A stretch of 16,350 bases of DNA from Lachnospiraceae bacterium UBA7480 (GCA_002479655.1 DLOQ01000057.1:10314-26663), one strand, 5' to 3'; counted from the first letter of the stretch, positions 8,028 to 15,494 are shown. Notes: generated by a model from the letters alone, not told the origin. Program-made: numbers and translations.

Positions 8028-8039
8028 CTTTTGCAAAAG
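8028..8039. repeat. 12-bp perfect palindrome upstream of the rpmH promoter
   Basis: CTTTTGCAAAAG is a perfect palindrome ending 3 bp before the -35 box at 8043. The position suits an operator or upstream activating site. It could also be chance in AT-rich DNA. Confidence 0.45.
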
Positions 8040-8042
8040 CGC

Positions 8043-8072
8043 TTGACAAAACCTTACTGAATGGGTTATAAT
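8043..8072 (+). promoter_or_regulatory. strong sigma-A promoter for rpmH
   Basis: TTGACA (8043-8048) and TATAAT (8067-8072) both match the consensus perfectly, with an 18-bp spacer. The start point would be near 8079, giving a leader of about 86 nt before rpmH. Such strength fits a ribosomal-protein gene. Confidence 0.88.
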
Positions 8073-8090
8073 CAATTTATGTCGGTGATT

Positions 8091-8115
8091 GTGCGGAAAA
8101 CCGCACCTGATTTTT
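8091..8115 (+). promoter_or_regulatory. hairpin in the rpmH leader, possible attenuator
   Basis: GTGCGG (8091-8096), loop AAAA and CCGCAC (8101-8106) form a perfect 6-bp GC-rich stem. CTGA and five T follow (8111-8115). It lies between the rpmH promoter and its Shine-Dalgarno. The gap between stem and T-run makes it a poor intrinsic terminator, so it may instead stabilise the 5' end or act in feedback control. Confidence 0.5.
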
Positions 8116-8164
8116 AAAATATATGTTAGTGTATATAAAGCACTGTTCCGAAAGGAGGATAAAA

Positions 8165-8299
8165 ATGAGACCAACATATCATCCCAAGAAGCTGCAGAGA
8201 AAGAGAGTTCACGGCTTCAGACAGAGAATGGCAACAAGAAACGGCCGTAAGGTTCTTTCACGCAGAAGAGCAAAGGGTAGAGCAAGTCTGACCTACTAA
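8165..8299 (+). CDS. rpmH: 50S ribosomal protein L34
   Basis: This 44-residue, very basic protein starts [20 protein letters not shown] and continues through [11 protein letters not shown] and [11 protein letters not shown], the standard L34 sequence. L34 is a small component of the large ribosomal subunit. ATG at 8165 has an excellent AAAGGAGG (8151-8158) 6 nt upstream. It is the first gene of the rightward operon and is separated from rnpA by a terminator-like hairpin. That explains how L34 can be made in large excess over RNase P protein. Confidence 0.97.
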   Translation: MRPTYHPKKLQRKRVHGFRQRMATRNGRKVLSRRRAKGRASLTY

Positions 8300-8305
8300 A
8301 ACGCT

Positions 8306-8351
8306 GACCACCCTATACCACACGAATATTGTTGGTATCGGTGGTCTTTTT
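8306..8351 (+). terminator. intrinsic terminator between rpmH and rnpA
   Basis: GACCACC with ATACCA (8306-8320) pairs with TGGTAT and GGTGGTC (8333-8346), apart from a small internal loop (CT against G). TTTTT (8347-8351) follows directly. It starts 7 nt after the rpmH stop codon. Since rnpA has no obvious promoter of its own, the terminator is probably partial and tunes the rpmH to rnpA ratio. Confidence 0.82.
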
Positions 8352-8390
8352 GTTATCGGGAACTGTAAGGTTTAAAAAGGCGCGGATATT

Positions 8391-8777
8391 ATGCTTTTTA
8401 CTGAAATTATCAAGGAAAACAAGGTTTTTTCCGGCTGTTATAAAAGCAGATTTGTTTCATGCAGATTTATGACATGTTATTATAGGTTCAACAAACTTCC
8501 TTACAACAGAATGGGCATAACTGCGGGTAAAAAGGTCGGCGGAGCGGTTGAAAGAAACCGTGCGAAAAGAATTATAAGGGCGGCTTACAGGCTGACCGAG
8601 CAGGATTTTCCGATCGGATGTGATCTGGTTTTTGTCGCCAGAGATAGCATTGAAGGAAAAAAATGCGAAGATATTATACGTTTTTTTAAAAATAAAGCTA
8701 TAGCCGAGATAAACAAAAACGCTGAAAGTTTTGCAAAATGCAATAAGAATTGCAGCCGCAGCAAGAGTAAGACATGA
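8391..8777 (+). CDS. rnpA: ribonuclease P protein component
   Basis: RnpA assists the RNase P RNA in removing tRNA 5' leaders. The 128-residue basic protein has the family signature GKKVGGAVERNRAKRIIRAA (46-65), including the RNR motif. It also has CDLVFVARDSI (77-87) for the central strand. Length is slightly above the usual 110-120 because of a Lys/Ser/Cys-rich tail. ATG at 8391 has only a weak purine-rich stretch upstream (AAAAAGG). The gene overlaps yidD by 4 nt (ATGA), indicating coupled translation. Confidence 0.95.
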   Translation: MLFTEIIKENKVFSGCYKSRFVSCRFMTCYYRFNKLPYNRMGITAGKKVGGAVERNRAKRIIRAAYRLTEQDFPIGCDLVFVARDSIEGKKCEDIIRFFKNKAIAEINKNAESFAKCNKNCSRSKSKT

Positions 8778-9031
8778 AAAAGATCTGTCAGCTTCTGATA
8801 AGATTTTATCAGAGATTTATCAGCCCTTTGTCAAAACCGCACTGCAAATATTGGCCGACCTGCTCTAATTATGCTTATCAGGCATATGAGAAGCACGGAT
8901 TTATTAAGGGAACGATTTTAACGGTCAAAAGAATTGTGAGATGTAATCCGTGGTCGCACGGAGGAGTTGATCCGGTTCCCGAAAACTACAGGCTTTTCGG
9001 AAAACGGCAGAGTGCAAAAAGGAAGCGGTGA
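8774..9031 (+). CDS. yidD: membrane protein insertion efficiency factor YidD
   Basis: YidD is a small membrane-associated protein that helps insertion of membrane proteins alongside YidC. The 85 residues contain the whole family pattern: LLIRFYQRFISPLSKPHCKY (7-26), PTCSNYAYQAYEKHG (28-42), then RCNPWSHGGVDPVP (56-69). The three cysteines (24, 30, 57) are in their conserved places. The start overlaps the rnpA stop by 4 nt, and yidC follows after 48 nt, the normal order in Bacillota. Confidence 0.96.
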   Translation: MKKICQLLIRFYQRFISPLSKPHCKYWPTCSNYAYQAYEKHGFIKGTILTVKRIVRCNPWSHGGVDPVPENYRLFGKRQSAKRKR

Positions 9032-9079
9032 AGCTACAGCAGCTTCGTGAACTGCCAACAATATGAGGAGAATAAATAA

Positions 9080-10495
9080 ATGTTTAAATTGATCGCAATA
9101 CCACTCGGACTGTTGATGGAGCTTTGCTATAATGTAATCAAGGATTACGGTATAGCTCTGCTCGCATTTACGTTCATCATCAAGGTCGTGCTTCTGCCGC
9201 TTCAGATAAAGCAGCAGAAAAGCACTGCAAAAATGCAGAAGTATCAGCCCGAGATGGAGAAAATAAAGAAAAAATACGGCAACGACAATCAGAAGTATCA
9301 GCAAAAGATGACGGAGTTTTACGCCAAGGAAGGCATCAGTCCGACCGGAGGCTGTTTGCCGATGATCGTTTCGATGCTGGTGCTGTTCTCACTTATTTAC
9401 GTTGTTTATCAGCCTCTTTATTATGTTCTGAATGATATCAACAATGATAAGATCACCGAAGCTTCGGCACTTATGTCGAATATGTATACGGTGAGCTATG
9501 ACATAAGAGATAACGACATTGATTTTGAAAAGCTTATAGCAGCATATGATGCTGACGGAAACGGCGAGTTTTCCGATGAGGAAACTAATACTTTAGTCGA
9601 GGCTCTTTCTGAAAATTCAGTCAAAGACGCTGAAGGCAAGGAATATAACTTTAAAGCAACGTCCAAAATAAAAGCTGTAGAAGTCGGTGACGATGAGATC
9701 TCTAAGAAGGAACAGCTTAAAACGACCGTTTCTGCGCTTTGCTCTTACAGAGGAACGGACGATCAGCGTTCGCTTTATGAGTATATGATAGATGAAACCA
9801 AGGTTTCAAAAAAGCTTCAGGCAAGACCGGAGCTGGTTATCATAAACGTTATAAAGGACGGTTATACAGCACCTTTCGCTGCTATCGACGAAAAGCTCGT
9901 TTCCGAAGTAGAAAATTTCAATTATACCGTTCTGGGCTTTAATCTGGGAGTTTATCCAAGCACAAAAAATGTAACGATCCTGATCCCTATTCTCTCATTT
10001 GTTGCTCAGCTTGCCTGCACTTTTGTTTCACAGTATTTCCAAAAGAAGAACAAGGCTACGGTTCAGATGGGAACGGGAATGAAGGCGACCTTCTATATCA
10101 TGCCGGTGTTCTCACTGTTTATTGCATTCGGCTTCCCTGCCGGCCTTGGTATCTACTGGATCTATTCATCGGTGTTTGCACTTCTCCAGACAGTAATTCT
10201 TAATCTTATTTATACGCCGGCGAGAATGGATGAGATCGTAGCTAAGGAAATGGCAAAAAGCAAAAAGAAGCGCAAGACTATGATACAGAAAATGCTTGAG
10301 ATCCAAAATGAAACCGGAGTTACAAACAAGTATGTTGAGAGAATGAATCTCAATGAAGATGACGATGAGGACAGCGAGCCGGAAAAGCTTTCAAAAGCAG
10401 AGCTTAAAGAGCTCCAGAGAAAGAAGCTGAATGAAGCCAGAAAACGAATGGCTGAAAAATATGGCGACGAATACGACGAAAGCAGCGATGATTGA
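9080..10495 (+). CDS. yidC: YidC/Oxa1 membrane insertase with a large extracellular insert
   Basis: YidC inserts and folds membrane proteins, alone or with SecYEG. The core is clear. TM1 runs about 24-40, with K35 where other YidCs have the groove arginine, followed by LPLQIKQQKS (39-48). A charged cytoplasmic hairpin spans about 41-92, and TM2 starts GGCLPMIVSML (90-100). TM3 is about 297-318, and TM4/TM5 run about 337-377, including FGFPAGLGIYWIYSS (350-364). At 471 residues it is far longer than Bacillus SpoIIIJ (about 260). A roughly 170-residue loop (116-287) separates TM2 from TM3 and is predicted extracellular. It contains an EF-hand loop, D157-x-D159-x-N161-G-x-F-x-x-x-E168. A charged cytoplasmic tail (380-471) follows. 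No lipobox signal peptide was seen. ATG at 9080 has GAGGAG 9 nt upstream. Confidence 0.95.
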   Translation: MFKLIAIPLGLLMELCYNVIKDYGIALLAFTFIIKVVLLPLQIKQQKSTAKMQKYQPEMEKIKKKYGNDNQKYQQKMTEFYAKEGISPTGGCLPMIVSMLVLFSLIYVVYQPLYYVLNDINNDKITEASALMSNMYTVSYDIRDNDIDFEKLIAAYDADGNGEFSDEETNTLVEALSENSVKDAEGKEYNFKATSKIKAVEVGDDEISKKEQLKTTVSALCSYRGTDDQRSLYEYMIDETKVSKKLQARPELVIINVIKDGYTAPFAAIDEKLVSEVENFNYTVLGFNLGVYPSTKNVTILIPILSFVAQLACTFVSQYFQKKNKATVQMGTGMKATFYIMPVFSLFIAFGFPAGLGIYWIYSSVFALLQTVILNLIYTPARMDEIVAKEMAKSKKKRKTMIQKMLEIQNETGVTNKYVERMNLNEDDDEDSEPEKLSKAELKELQRKKLNEARKRMAEKYGDEYDESSDD

Positions 10496-10540
10496 CGCTT
10501 TTGATAATATGCCGAAAAAACAGAAAGGGAGTTGCAAGAA

Positions 10541-11335
10541 ATGAAGATTACCAAAGAATTTACCGCAAAAACAGTCGAAGAAGCCAAGGAAGCAGCTGCG
10601 GCTGAGCTTGGCGTTGCAATGGAGAAGATCACCTTCAGTATTATTGAAGAGCCGAAAAAAGGACTTTTCGGAAAAACCAAGGGTGAAGCAAGAGTTGAAG
10701 CCGTATATGAGGAAACCAAGACAGATCTCGCTTATAAGTATATCGAAAGCATTTTGAAAAAGATGAATCTCGAAAATATCAGGATCTCGGCAGAGAATTC
10801 CGATGACGGCGCAAAATTTGAGGTAACAGCTGACGGCTTTGATGAGATAATCGGTAAAAAGGGCGAGCTGCTGGATGCTCTTCAGTATCTGGCATCTCTT
10901 GCCTGCAATAAGATCGACAGAGATTATTTCAGGGTGTCACTCGACAGCAACGGTTTCCGCGACAGAAGAAAACAGCAGCTTGAAGAGCTGACGAGAAAGA
11001 TCGCCGCCAACGTTAAGAAAAACGGCAGAACGTCTGCTCTCGAGCCTATGAATCCCTATGAAAGAAGAATAGTTCATGCCACAGCTTCGGAGATCGAGGG
11101 TGTGACCTCGAAGAGCGTCGGTGTTGAGCCGTACAGAAAGGTTCTGATCAGTTCTACCGAAAGGCGTGAGCGCAAGAATGATGACAGACGCGGTTCCGGC
11201 CGCAAAGGCGGAAGAAGAAGCAGACCCGAAAAGAGCTTTGATATAACTACCTCTTTTGAGAAAGACTACAAAAAGCCCAAGCCGGAGGATACTCTCGATC
11301 TCGGCAGCGGTCTTTACTCGAAAATAGATATATAA
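10541..11335 (+). CDS. jag: Jag/KhpB RNA-binding protein
   Basis: Jag (KhpB) is a KH-R3H RNA-binding protein usually encoded next to yidC. In several Gram-positives it works with KhpA in cell elongation and division control. The 264 residues show a Jag N-terminal domain (1-50, ending KKGLFGKTKGEA), a KH domain with the GxxG loop IGKKGE (104-109), and an R3H domain around NPYERRIVHAT (171-181). A basic, probably disordered tail (205-264) follows. The start is ATG at 10541, because GGGAG (10527-10531) is 9 nt upstream. The in-frame TTG at 10532 abuts that Shine-Dalgarno and is unsuitable. The gene lies 45 nt after yidC and ends the operon at a strong hairpin. Confidence 0.93.
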   Translation: MKITKEFTAKTVEEAKEAAAAELGVAMEKITFSIIEEPKKGLFGKTKGEARVEAVYEETKTDLAYKYIESILKKMNLENIRISAENSDDGAKFEVTADGFDEIIGKKGELLDALQYLASLACNKIDRDYFRVSLDSNGFRDRRKQQLEELTRKIAANVKKNGRTSALEPMNPYERRIVHATASEIEGVTSKSVGVEPYRKVLISSTERRERKNDDRRGSGRKGGRRSRPEKSFDITTSFEKDYKKPKPEDTLDLGSGLYSKIDI

Positions 11336-11353
11336 GGCAAAGCTGCCTTTGAG

Positions 11354-11391
11354 AATAGCCGTCGTGCCGCGGGCATGGCGGTTATTTTGTT
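11354..11391 (+). terminator. intrinsic terminator after jag
   Basis: A 15-bp stem (11354-11368 with 11372-11386, including three G-U pairs) has loop GCG and is followed by TTGTT. A smaller hairpin, AAGGCA/TGCCTT (11334-11349), overlaps the jag stop codon just before it. Together they should separate the yidC-jag operon from parA. Confidence 0.78.
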
Positions 11392-11420
11392 GCCGTTATA
11401 CGCCGGCTGATAAATTTTGC

Positions 11421-11449
11421 TTGACTATTTTGCTTTTGTATTGTATAAT
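11421..11449 (+). promoter_or_regulatory. sigma-A promoter for parA-parB
   Basis: TTGACT (11421-11426) and TATAAT (11444-11449) are spaced by 17 bp. The start would be near 11456, leaving a leader of about 38 nt before parA. No parS-like palindrome or other operator was recognised around it. Confidence 0.82.
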
Positions 11450-11493
11450 AAAATAGTATTTTTATATCGTTTTGCAAAAAAAGAGGGGGTCAA

Positions 11494-12270
11494 ATGGGCA
11501 GAGTTATAGCTGTGTCGAATCAAAAGGGCGGCGTCGGAAAAACCACTACAGTCGTTAATCTGGCGGCTGCACTGGGACTGCGCGGAAAAAAAGTGCTGAT
11601 AATCGACTTGGACCCTCAGGGAAACACGACCACAAGCCTTGGCATATCCAAAAAAAGTATCCGCTATACCTCATACGAGATGCTTGTAGATGAGTGTAAA
11701 GCCTATGAAGCGATCGTTTCGACCCCATTTAGAGGCATCAGCGTTATTCCCGCGACAAAAAACCTGGCAGGAGCGGCTGTTGAGCTTATCGGCGAGGAAA
11801 AACGTGCCCTTTTTTTGAAACGGCAGATAGAGCATCTGGTAGATGAGTTTGATTACATTTTGATAGACTGCGCGCCTTCTCTGGATATTATCACCGTCAA
11901 TGCCCTGTCGGCGGCAAATTCTGCGCTGATACCGATACAGTGCGAGTTTCTTTCACTCGAGGGTCTGACGGAGCTTGTCGATACGATAAGCAGAATACGC
12001 AAAACGACAAATCCCGCTTTGAAGATAGAGGGCATACTTTATACAATGTATGTCGGAAGATATAAGCTTACCGAGCAGGTTGTTGAAGAGGTCGGAAAAT
12101 ATTTCAAAAATCAGGTGTTCGATACGGTCATCCCGCGGAGCGTTGCGCTTTCCGAGGCGCCGAGCTTCGGTATGCCGATCTCTTATTACGATAAAAAATC
12201 CAAGGGAGCAAAGGCTTATGAGGATCTTGCGAAGGAGATCATAAAACGTTCAAAAAAGGTTGAAAATTAG
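11494..12270 (+). CDS. parA: chromosome-partitioning ATPase ParA/Soj
   Basis: ParA/Soj is a Walker-type ATPase that binds DNA when ATP-bound and cooperates with ParB in origin segregation; in Bacillus it also controls DnaA. The 258 residues begin with the deviant Walker A KGGVGKTTTVVNLAAAL (11-27). Walker A' is LIIDLDPQGN (35-44) and Walker B YILIDCAPSL (121-130). The C-terminal IPRSVALSEAPSFGMP (213-228) and YYDKKSKGAKAY (231-242) are typical. Length is that of chromosomal Soj without an N-terminal DNA-binding extension, so autorepression is unlikely. ATG at 11494 has GAGGGGG just upstream. parB follows after 27 nt. Confidence 0.96.
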   Translation: MGRVIAVSNQKGGVGKTTTVVNLAAALGLRGKKVLIIDLDPQGNTTTSLGISKKSIRYTSYEMLVDECKAYEAIVSTPFRGISVIPATKNLAGAAVELIGEEKRALFLKRQIEHLVDEFDYILIDCAPSLDIITVNALSAANSALIPIQCEFLSLEGLTELVDTISRIRKTTNPALKIEGILYTMYVGRYKLTEQVVEEVGKYFKNQVFDTVIPRSVALSEAPSFGMPISYYDKKSKGAKAYEDLAKEIIKRSKKVEN

Positions 12271-12297
12271 CGGTATTTTGTGTATAAGGAGAAACAG

Positions 12298-13200
12298 ATG
12301 GGAAAAAAGAAAATGGGAAAAGGCCTCGATGCTCTGCTGGATTGGAACGGCGGCAAGGAGAGCCTTGAGCCAATGGAAAACCGAGCAGAGGACGACAGCG
12401 GAGGCACTAAAGTTCTGAGAACGTCGGATATCGAGCCTGACCGCAAGCAGCCGAGAACAGTTTTCGACGAGGCGGCCATAAGTGAGCTGGCAGACTCTGT
12501 TTCGCAGCACGGAATTTTGCAGCCGATACTTGTCAGACCCTTTGGCGGCGGTTACAGGATAGTTGCAGGTGAGAGAAGATGGCGGGCGGCTATGAAGGCC
12601 GGTTTGAGAGAGGTCCCGGTAATTGTTCGGGAAATGACCGATCTTGAAGCAGCACAGATCTCACTGATCGAAAACTTGCAGAGAGAAAGCCTGAATCCTA
12701 TCGAAGAAGCACTGGGATATAAGCGTCTGGCCGACGAGTTTTTTATGACGCAGGAGCAGATCGCCGAAAAGGTCGGAAAATCACGGCCTGTTATCGCTAA
12801 CGCACTGAGACTTCTGAACCTGCCCGAAGAGATCCGGCAAATGCTTTCTGACGGACAGATCTCATCGGGACACGCAAAGGTCCTGGCTGGAGTTGAAGAT
12901 CATAGTATGGCGGTCTTATATGCAAAAAAGGCCGCAGAAGAAAAGCTTTCGGTAAGACAGCTTGAAAAGCTTGTCAGCGCCGGGTCAAAAGAAAAAACTG
13001 AAGTCCGTGTCGTTTCGGGGATTAAAAAGCCCGACCCGTTTCTGACCGAGCTTGAGATAGCTATGACAAGACATCTTTCACACACGGTTAAGGTCAAAAA
13101 GGAAAAAGGCGGCAGGATGAAACTGGACATAGAGTTTGAAAGCCTTGATGAGCTGAAAAGCTTTGCAAAGGCTCTCGCAGTCCGTACAGCCGACAAATAG
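12298..13200 (+). CDS. parB: chromosome-partitioning protein ParB/Spo0J
   Basis: ParB/Spo0J is a CTP-dependent DNA clamp that loads at parS sites and recruits SMC. The 300 residues include a basic N-terminal KKMGKGLDALL (4-14) that contacts ParA. The CTPase domain follows, with HGILQPILV (71-79), GERRWRAA (91-98) and ENLQRESLNPIEEA (125-138). The helix-turn-helix is TQEQIAEKVGKSRPVIANAL (151-170), and a C-terminal dimerisation region ends the protein. The start is ATG at 12298 with AAGGAG (12286-12291) 6 nt upstream. An in-frame GTG at 12280 lies before that Shine-Dalgarno and is rejected. No full parS was seen in this window. Confidence 0.96.
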   Translation: MGKKKMGKGLDALLDWNGGKESLEPMENRAEDDSGGTKVLRTSDIEPDRKQPRTVFDEAAISELADSVSQHGILQPILVRPFGGGYRIVAGERRWRAAMKAGLREVPVIVREMTDLEAAQISLIENLQRESLNPIEEALGYKRLADEFFMTQEQIAEKVGKSRPVIANALRLLNLPEEIRQMLSDGQISSGHAKVLAGVEDHSMAVLYAKKAAEEKLSVRQLEKLVSAGSKEKTEVRVVSGIKKPDPFLTELEIAMTRHLSHTVKVKKEKGGRMKLDIEFESLDELKSFAKALAVRTADK

Positions 13201-13232
13201 ACTCTGAATATTATTTGAAAGGTAGTATAAAT

Positions 13233-14510
13233 ATGATCGACATCAAATTTTTAAGAAACAACCCCGATAAGGTCAAGGAGAATATCAGGAAAAAGTATCA
13301 GGACGAAAAGCTGCCGCTCGTTGATGAAGTTATCGCCCTCGACGCAGAATACCGCGCCGCAAAAACGCGCTGCGATGAGCTTAGAAATCAGCGTAACGTT
13401 TTGAGCAAGCAGATAGGCGGACTTATGGCCAAGGGTCAGAAGGACGAGGCGGCAAAGGTCAAGGAACAGGTTAAAGCCGCGGCAGATGAGCTGGCCGCTC
13501 TGGAGGAGCGCGAAACCGTTCTGGAGGGCGAGGTCCGCAAGAGAATGCTCGTTATCCCGAATATCATTGACGACAGTGTTCCGATCGGAAAGGACGACAG
13601 TGAAAATGTTGAGCGTGAGCGTTTCGGCGAGCCTAGGGTGCCGGATTTCGAGGTGCCTTATCATGTTGATATAATGGAAAATCTCAGCGGTATCGACCTT
13701 GACGCTGCAAGAAAGACCAGCGGAAACGGATTCTATTATCTTATGGGCGATATCGCAAGACTGCACTCGGCAATTCTTTCATATGCGAGAGATTTTATGA
13801 TTGACCGGGGATTTACCTATTTTATTCCTCCGTTTATGATCCGAAGCGAGGTCGTAACAGGGGTCATGTCCTTTGCCGAAATGGAAAATATGATGTATAA
13901 GATCGAAGGCGAGGATCTGTATCTTATCGGAACCTCGGAGCATTCGATGATAGGACGTTTTATCGACAGCATCCTGCCTGAGAATAAGCTGCCCTACTGC
14001 CTGACGAGCTATTCGCCGTGTTTCAGAAAAGAAGTCGGCGCACACGGTATCGAGGAGAGAGGAGTTTACCGCATTCACCAGTTTGAAAAGCAGGAGATGA
14101 TCGTGGTTTGCAGACCAGAGGAAAGTCCGATGTGGTTTGACAAATTATGGCAGAACACGGTTGACCTGTTCCGTTCACTGGATATTCCCGTGCGGACGCT
14201 GGAGTGCTGCTCCGGTGATCTTGCGGATCTGAAAGTAAAATCTGTTGACGTGGAAGCATGGTCACCAAGGCAGCAGAAGTATTTTGAAGTGGGCAGCTGC
14301 TCCAATCTTGGAGACGCGCAGGCAAGAAGGCTGAAGATCCGCGTTGACGGACCAAATGGAAAGTATCTTGCGCATACGCTTAACAATACGGTTGTAGCGC
14401 CCCCCAGAATGTTGATTGCCTTTTTGGAAAATAATTTAAATGCGGACGGTACAGTAAGGATTCCTGAAAAGCTCAGACCTTATATGGGCGGTAAAACGCA
14501 AATCGGATAG
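13233..14510 (+). CDS. serS: seryl-tRNA synthetase, clostridial TSEHS type
   Basis: SerRS charges tRNA-Ser with serine. The 425 residues have the N-terminal coiled-coil arm that grips tRNA (about 30-105). The class II catalytic core follows, with motif 2 FRKEVGAHGIEERGVYRIHQ (264-283) and motif 3 around HTLNNTVVAPPRMLIAFLEN (381-400). It differs from the common bacterial form, reading GTSEHSMIG (233-241) for the usual TAEV stretch and SNLGDAQARR (357-366) for SNCxDFQARR. From memory, this version is widespread in Lachnospiraceae and relatives. ATG at 13233 has AAAGG about 10 nt upstream; the in-frame TTG at 13215 precedes that site. The gene lies 32 nt after parB and probably shares its transcript. 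Confidence 0.96.
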   Translation: MIDIKFLRNNPDKVKENIRKKYQDEKLPLVDEVIALDAEYRAAKTRCDELRNQRNVLSKQIGGLMAKGQKDEAAKVKEQVKAAADELAALEERETVLEGEVRKRMLVIPNIIDDSVPIGKDDSENVERERFGEPRVPDFEVPYHVDIMENLSGIDLDAARKTSGNGFYYLMGDIARLHSAILSYARDFMIDRGFTYFIPPFMIRSEVVTGVMSFAEMENMMYKIEGEDLYLIGTSEHSMIGRFIDSILPENKLPYCLTSYSPCFRKEVGAHGIEERGVYRIHQFEKQEMIVVCRPEESPMWFDKLWQNTVDLFRSLDIPVRTLECCSGDLADLKVKSVDVEAWSPRQQKYFEVGSCSNLGDAQARRLKIRVDGPNGKYLAHTLNNTVVAPPRMLIAFLENNLNADGTVRIPEKLRPYMGGKTQIG

Positions 14511-14530
14511 CGCGAAAAACGGTATTTGCT

Positions 14531-14560
14531 TTGAATGCAGATGTCATGTGCCATTTTAAT
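14531..14560 (+). promoter_or_regulatory. weak promoter candidate before the DUF3881 gene
   Basis: TTGAAT (14531-14536) and TTTAAT (14555-14560) are separated by 18 bp in the 81-bp gap after serS. The boxes are imperfect. No clear terminator follows serS (only GCAAAT/ATTTGC arms about 25 nt apart), so read-through from serS is equally possible. Confidence 0.3.
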
Positions 14561-14591
14561 AAAATTGCTCTGACACGGAGGATAGTAAGGG

Positions 14592-15494
14592 TTGCATAGA
14601 TATTTACGGGCGATAGGGTTCAGCAATATTACCAGCAAAAAGGAATTGCAAAAGCTGGTGAAAAAAGCTGTCCGAACGGCATCAAGAAAATCTTATACAT
14701 CGTTGAATGCAGACATAGACAGCGACTGTTTGTATGCGGAATATCATGCGGAGTTTGGAGAAAGGATCGGTCTGTGCGTACGAGGAGAATATGATGAGAA
14801 TAACGTATTCTCCTATGATTACTGTTTTCCTTTTTTGCGCGGGGATAAGATCAGCAGTACGGAAGATCTGTCGGTGGAGCAGCATATAGAAAAATTATCC
14901 TTTGCCGGGATCATTGATGATTTTAAGATCGGAATTTCTGTGATTTTCTATTTGCAGAATATTATTTCTTATTTAAAACTTGAGCATGCGGACAGACTGC
15001 CGGTACACGGGACGACGCTGACATTAAGCGCTCTTTCGGACAATGGAAGGATCCTTCTGCCGATCAGGAAAAATAAAGAGGATATACAGAGAATACAAAA
15101 TTATAATTATAATAAAAACCAGATGATCGCAGCGGCGAGAAACGGCGACCAGGAAGCGATAGAAAGTCTGACCATGGAGGATATGGACACATATTCCATC
15201 ATTCAGAAAAAGATTCAAAACGAAGATGTGTTTTCTCTGGTGGATACTTATTTTATGCCCTATGGAGTGGAATGTGATCTGTATTCCATTCTTGGTGAGA
15301 TCATCAGCTGTGAGACAGTTATTAACACAATGACCGGAGAACAGGTTTATATCATCGGACTGGATGTGAATGATATGATGTTTGATGTCTGTATCAACCA
15401 GCAGGATATTATGGGAGAGCCGGCTGTCGGACGACGTTTCAAAGGGACGGTCTGGCTTCAGGGACATATTAATTATCCCCAAGAACTAATGTGA
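14592..15494 (+). CDS. DUF3881 family protein, function unknown
   Basis: This 300-residue soluble protein matches, from memory, the DUF3881 family known mainly from Lachnospiraceae. The N-terminus is MHRYLRAIGFSNITSKKELQ (1-20). The family-typical middle is MIAAARNGDQEAIESLTMED (178-197) with YSIIQKKIQNEDVFSLVDTY (201-220). FMPYGVECDLYSILGEI (221-237) follows. No signal peptide, membrane segment or known catalytic motif was seen. Translation starts at TTG (14592) with GGAGG (14577-14581) 10 nt upstream. The gene sits 81 bp after serS and 53 bp before the GNAT-GGDEF gene, in the same direction. Its role is unknown; a link to c-di-GMP signalling through its neighbour would be guesswork. Confidence 0.85.
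   Translation: MHRYLRAIGFSNITSKKELQKLVKKAVRTASRKSYTSLNADIDSDCLYAEYHAEFGERIGLCVRGEYDENNVFSYDYCFPFLRGDKISSTEDLSVEQHIEKLSFAGIIDDFKIGISVIFYLQNIISYLKLEHADRLPVHGTTLTLSALSDNGRILLPIRKNKEDIQRIQNYNYNKNQMIAAARNGDQEAIESLTMEDMDTYSIIQKKIQNEDVFSLVDTYFMPYGVECDLYSILGEIISCETVINTMTGEQVYIIGLDVNDMMFDVCINQQDIMGEPAVGRRFKGTVWLQGHINYPQELM

Larger units (their letters stand above)
7733..8164. other. divergent dnaA/rpmH control region
   Basis: This 432-bp AT-rich gap separates the leftward dnaA operon from the rightward rpmH operon. It holds one good promoter for each side, a 12-bp palindrome next to the rpmH -35 box, and a leader hairpin before rpmH. I found only one reasonable DnaA-box candidate, TGTGCAAAA at 8006-8014 (one mismatch from TGTGNATAA), so it is not clearly a second origin half. 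No convincing gene was seen. Confidence 0.7.

Noticed and set aside
10024..10031. TGTTTCAC, the left half of a parS site, inside yidC
   Set aside because: The following bases (AGTATTTC) do not complete the palindrome.
10532..10534. TTG as the jag start, giving three more residues
   Set aside because: It directly abuts the GGGAG Shine-Dalgarno. ATG at 10541 has the proper spacing.
12280..12282. GTG as the parB start, giving six more residues
   Set aside because: It lies upstream of the AAGGAG site that serves ATG 12298.
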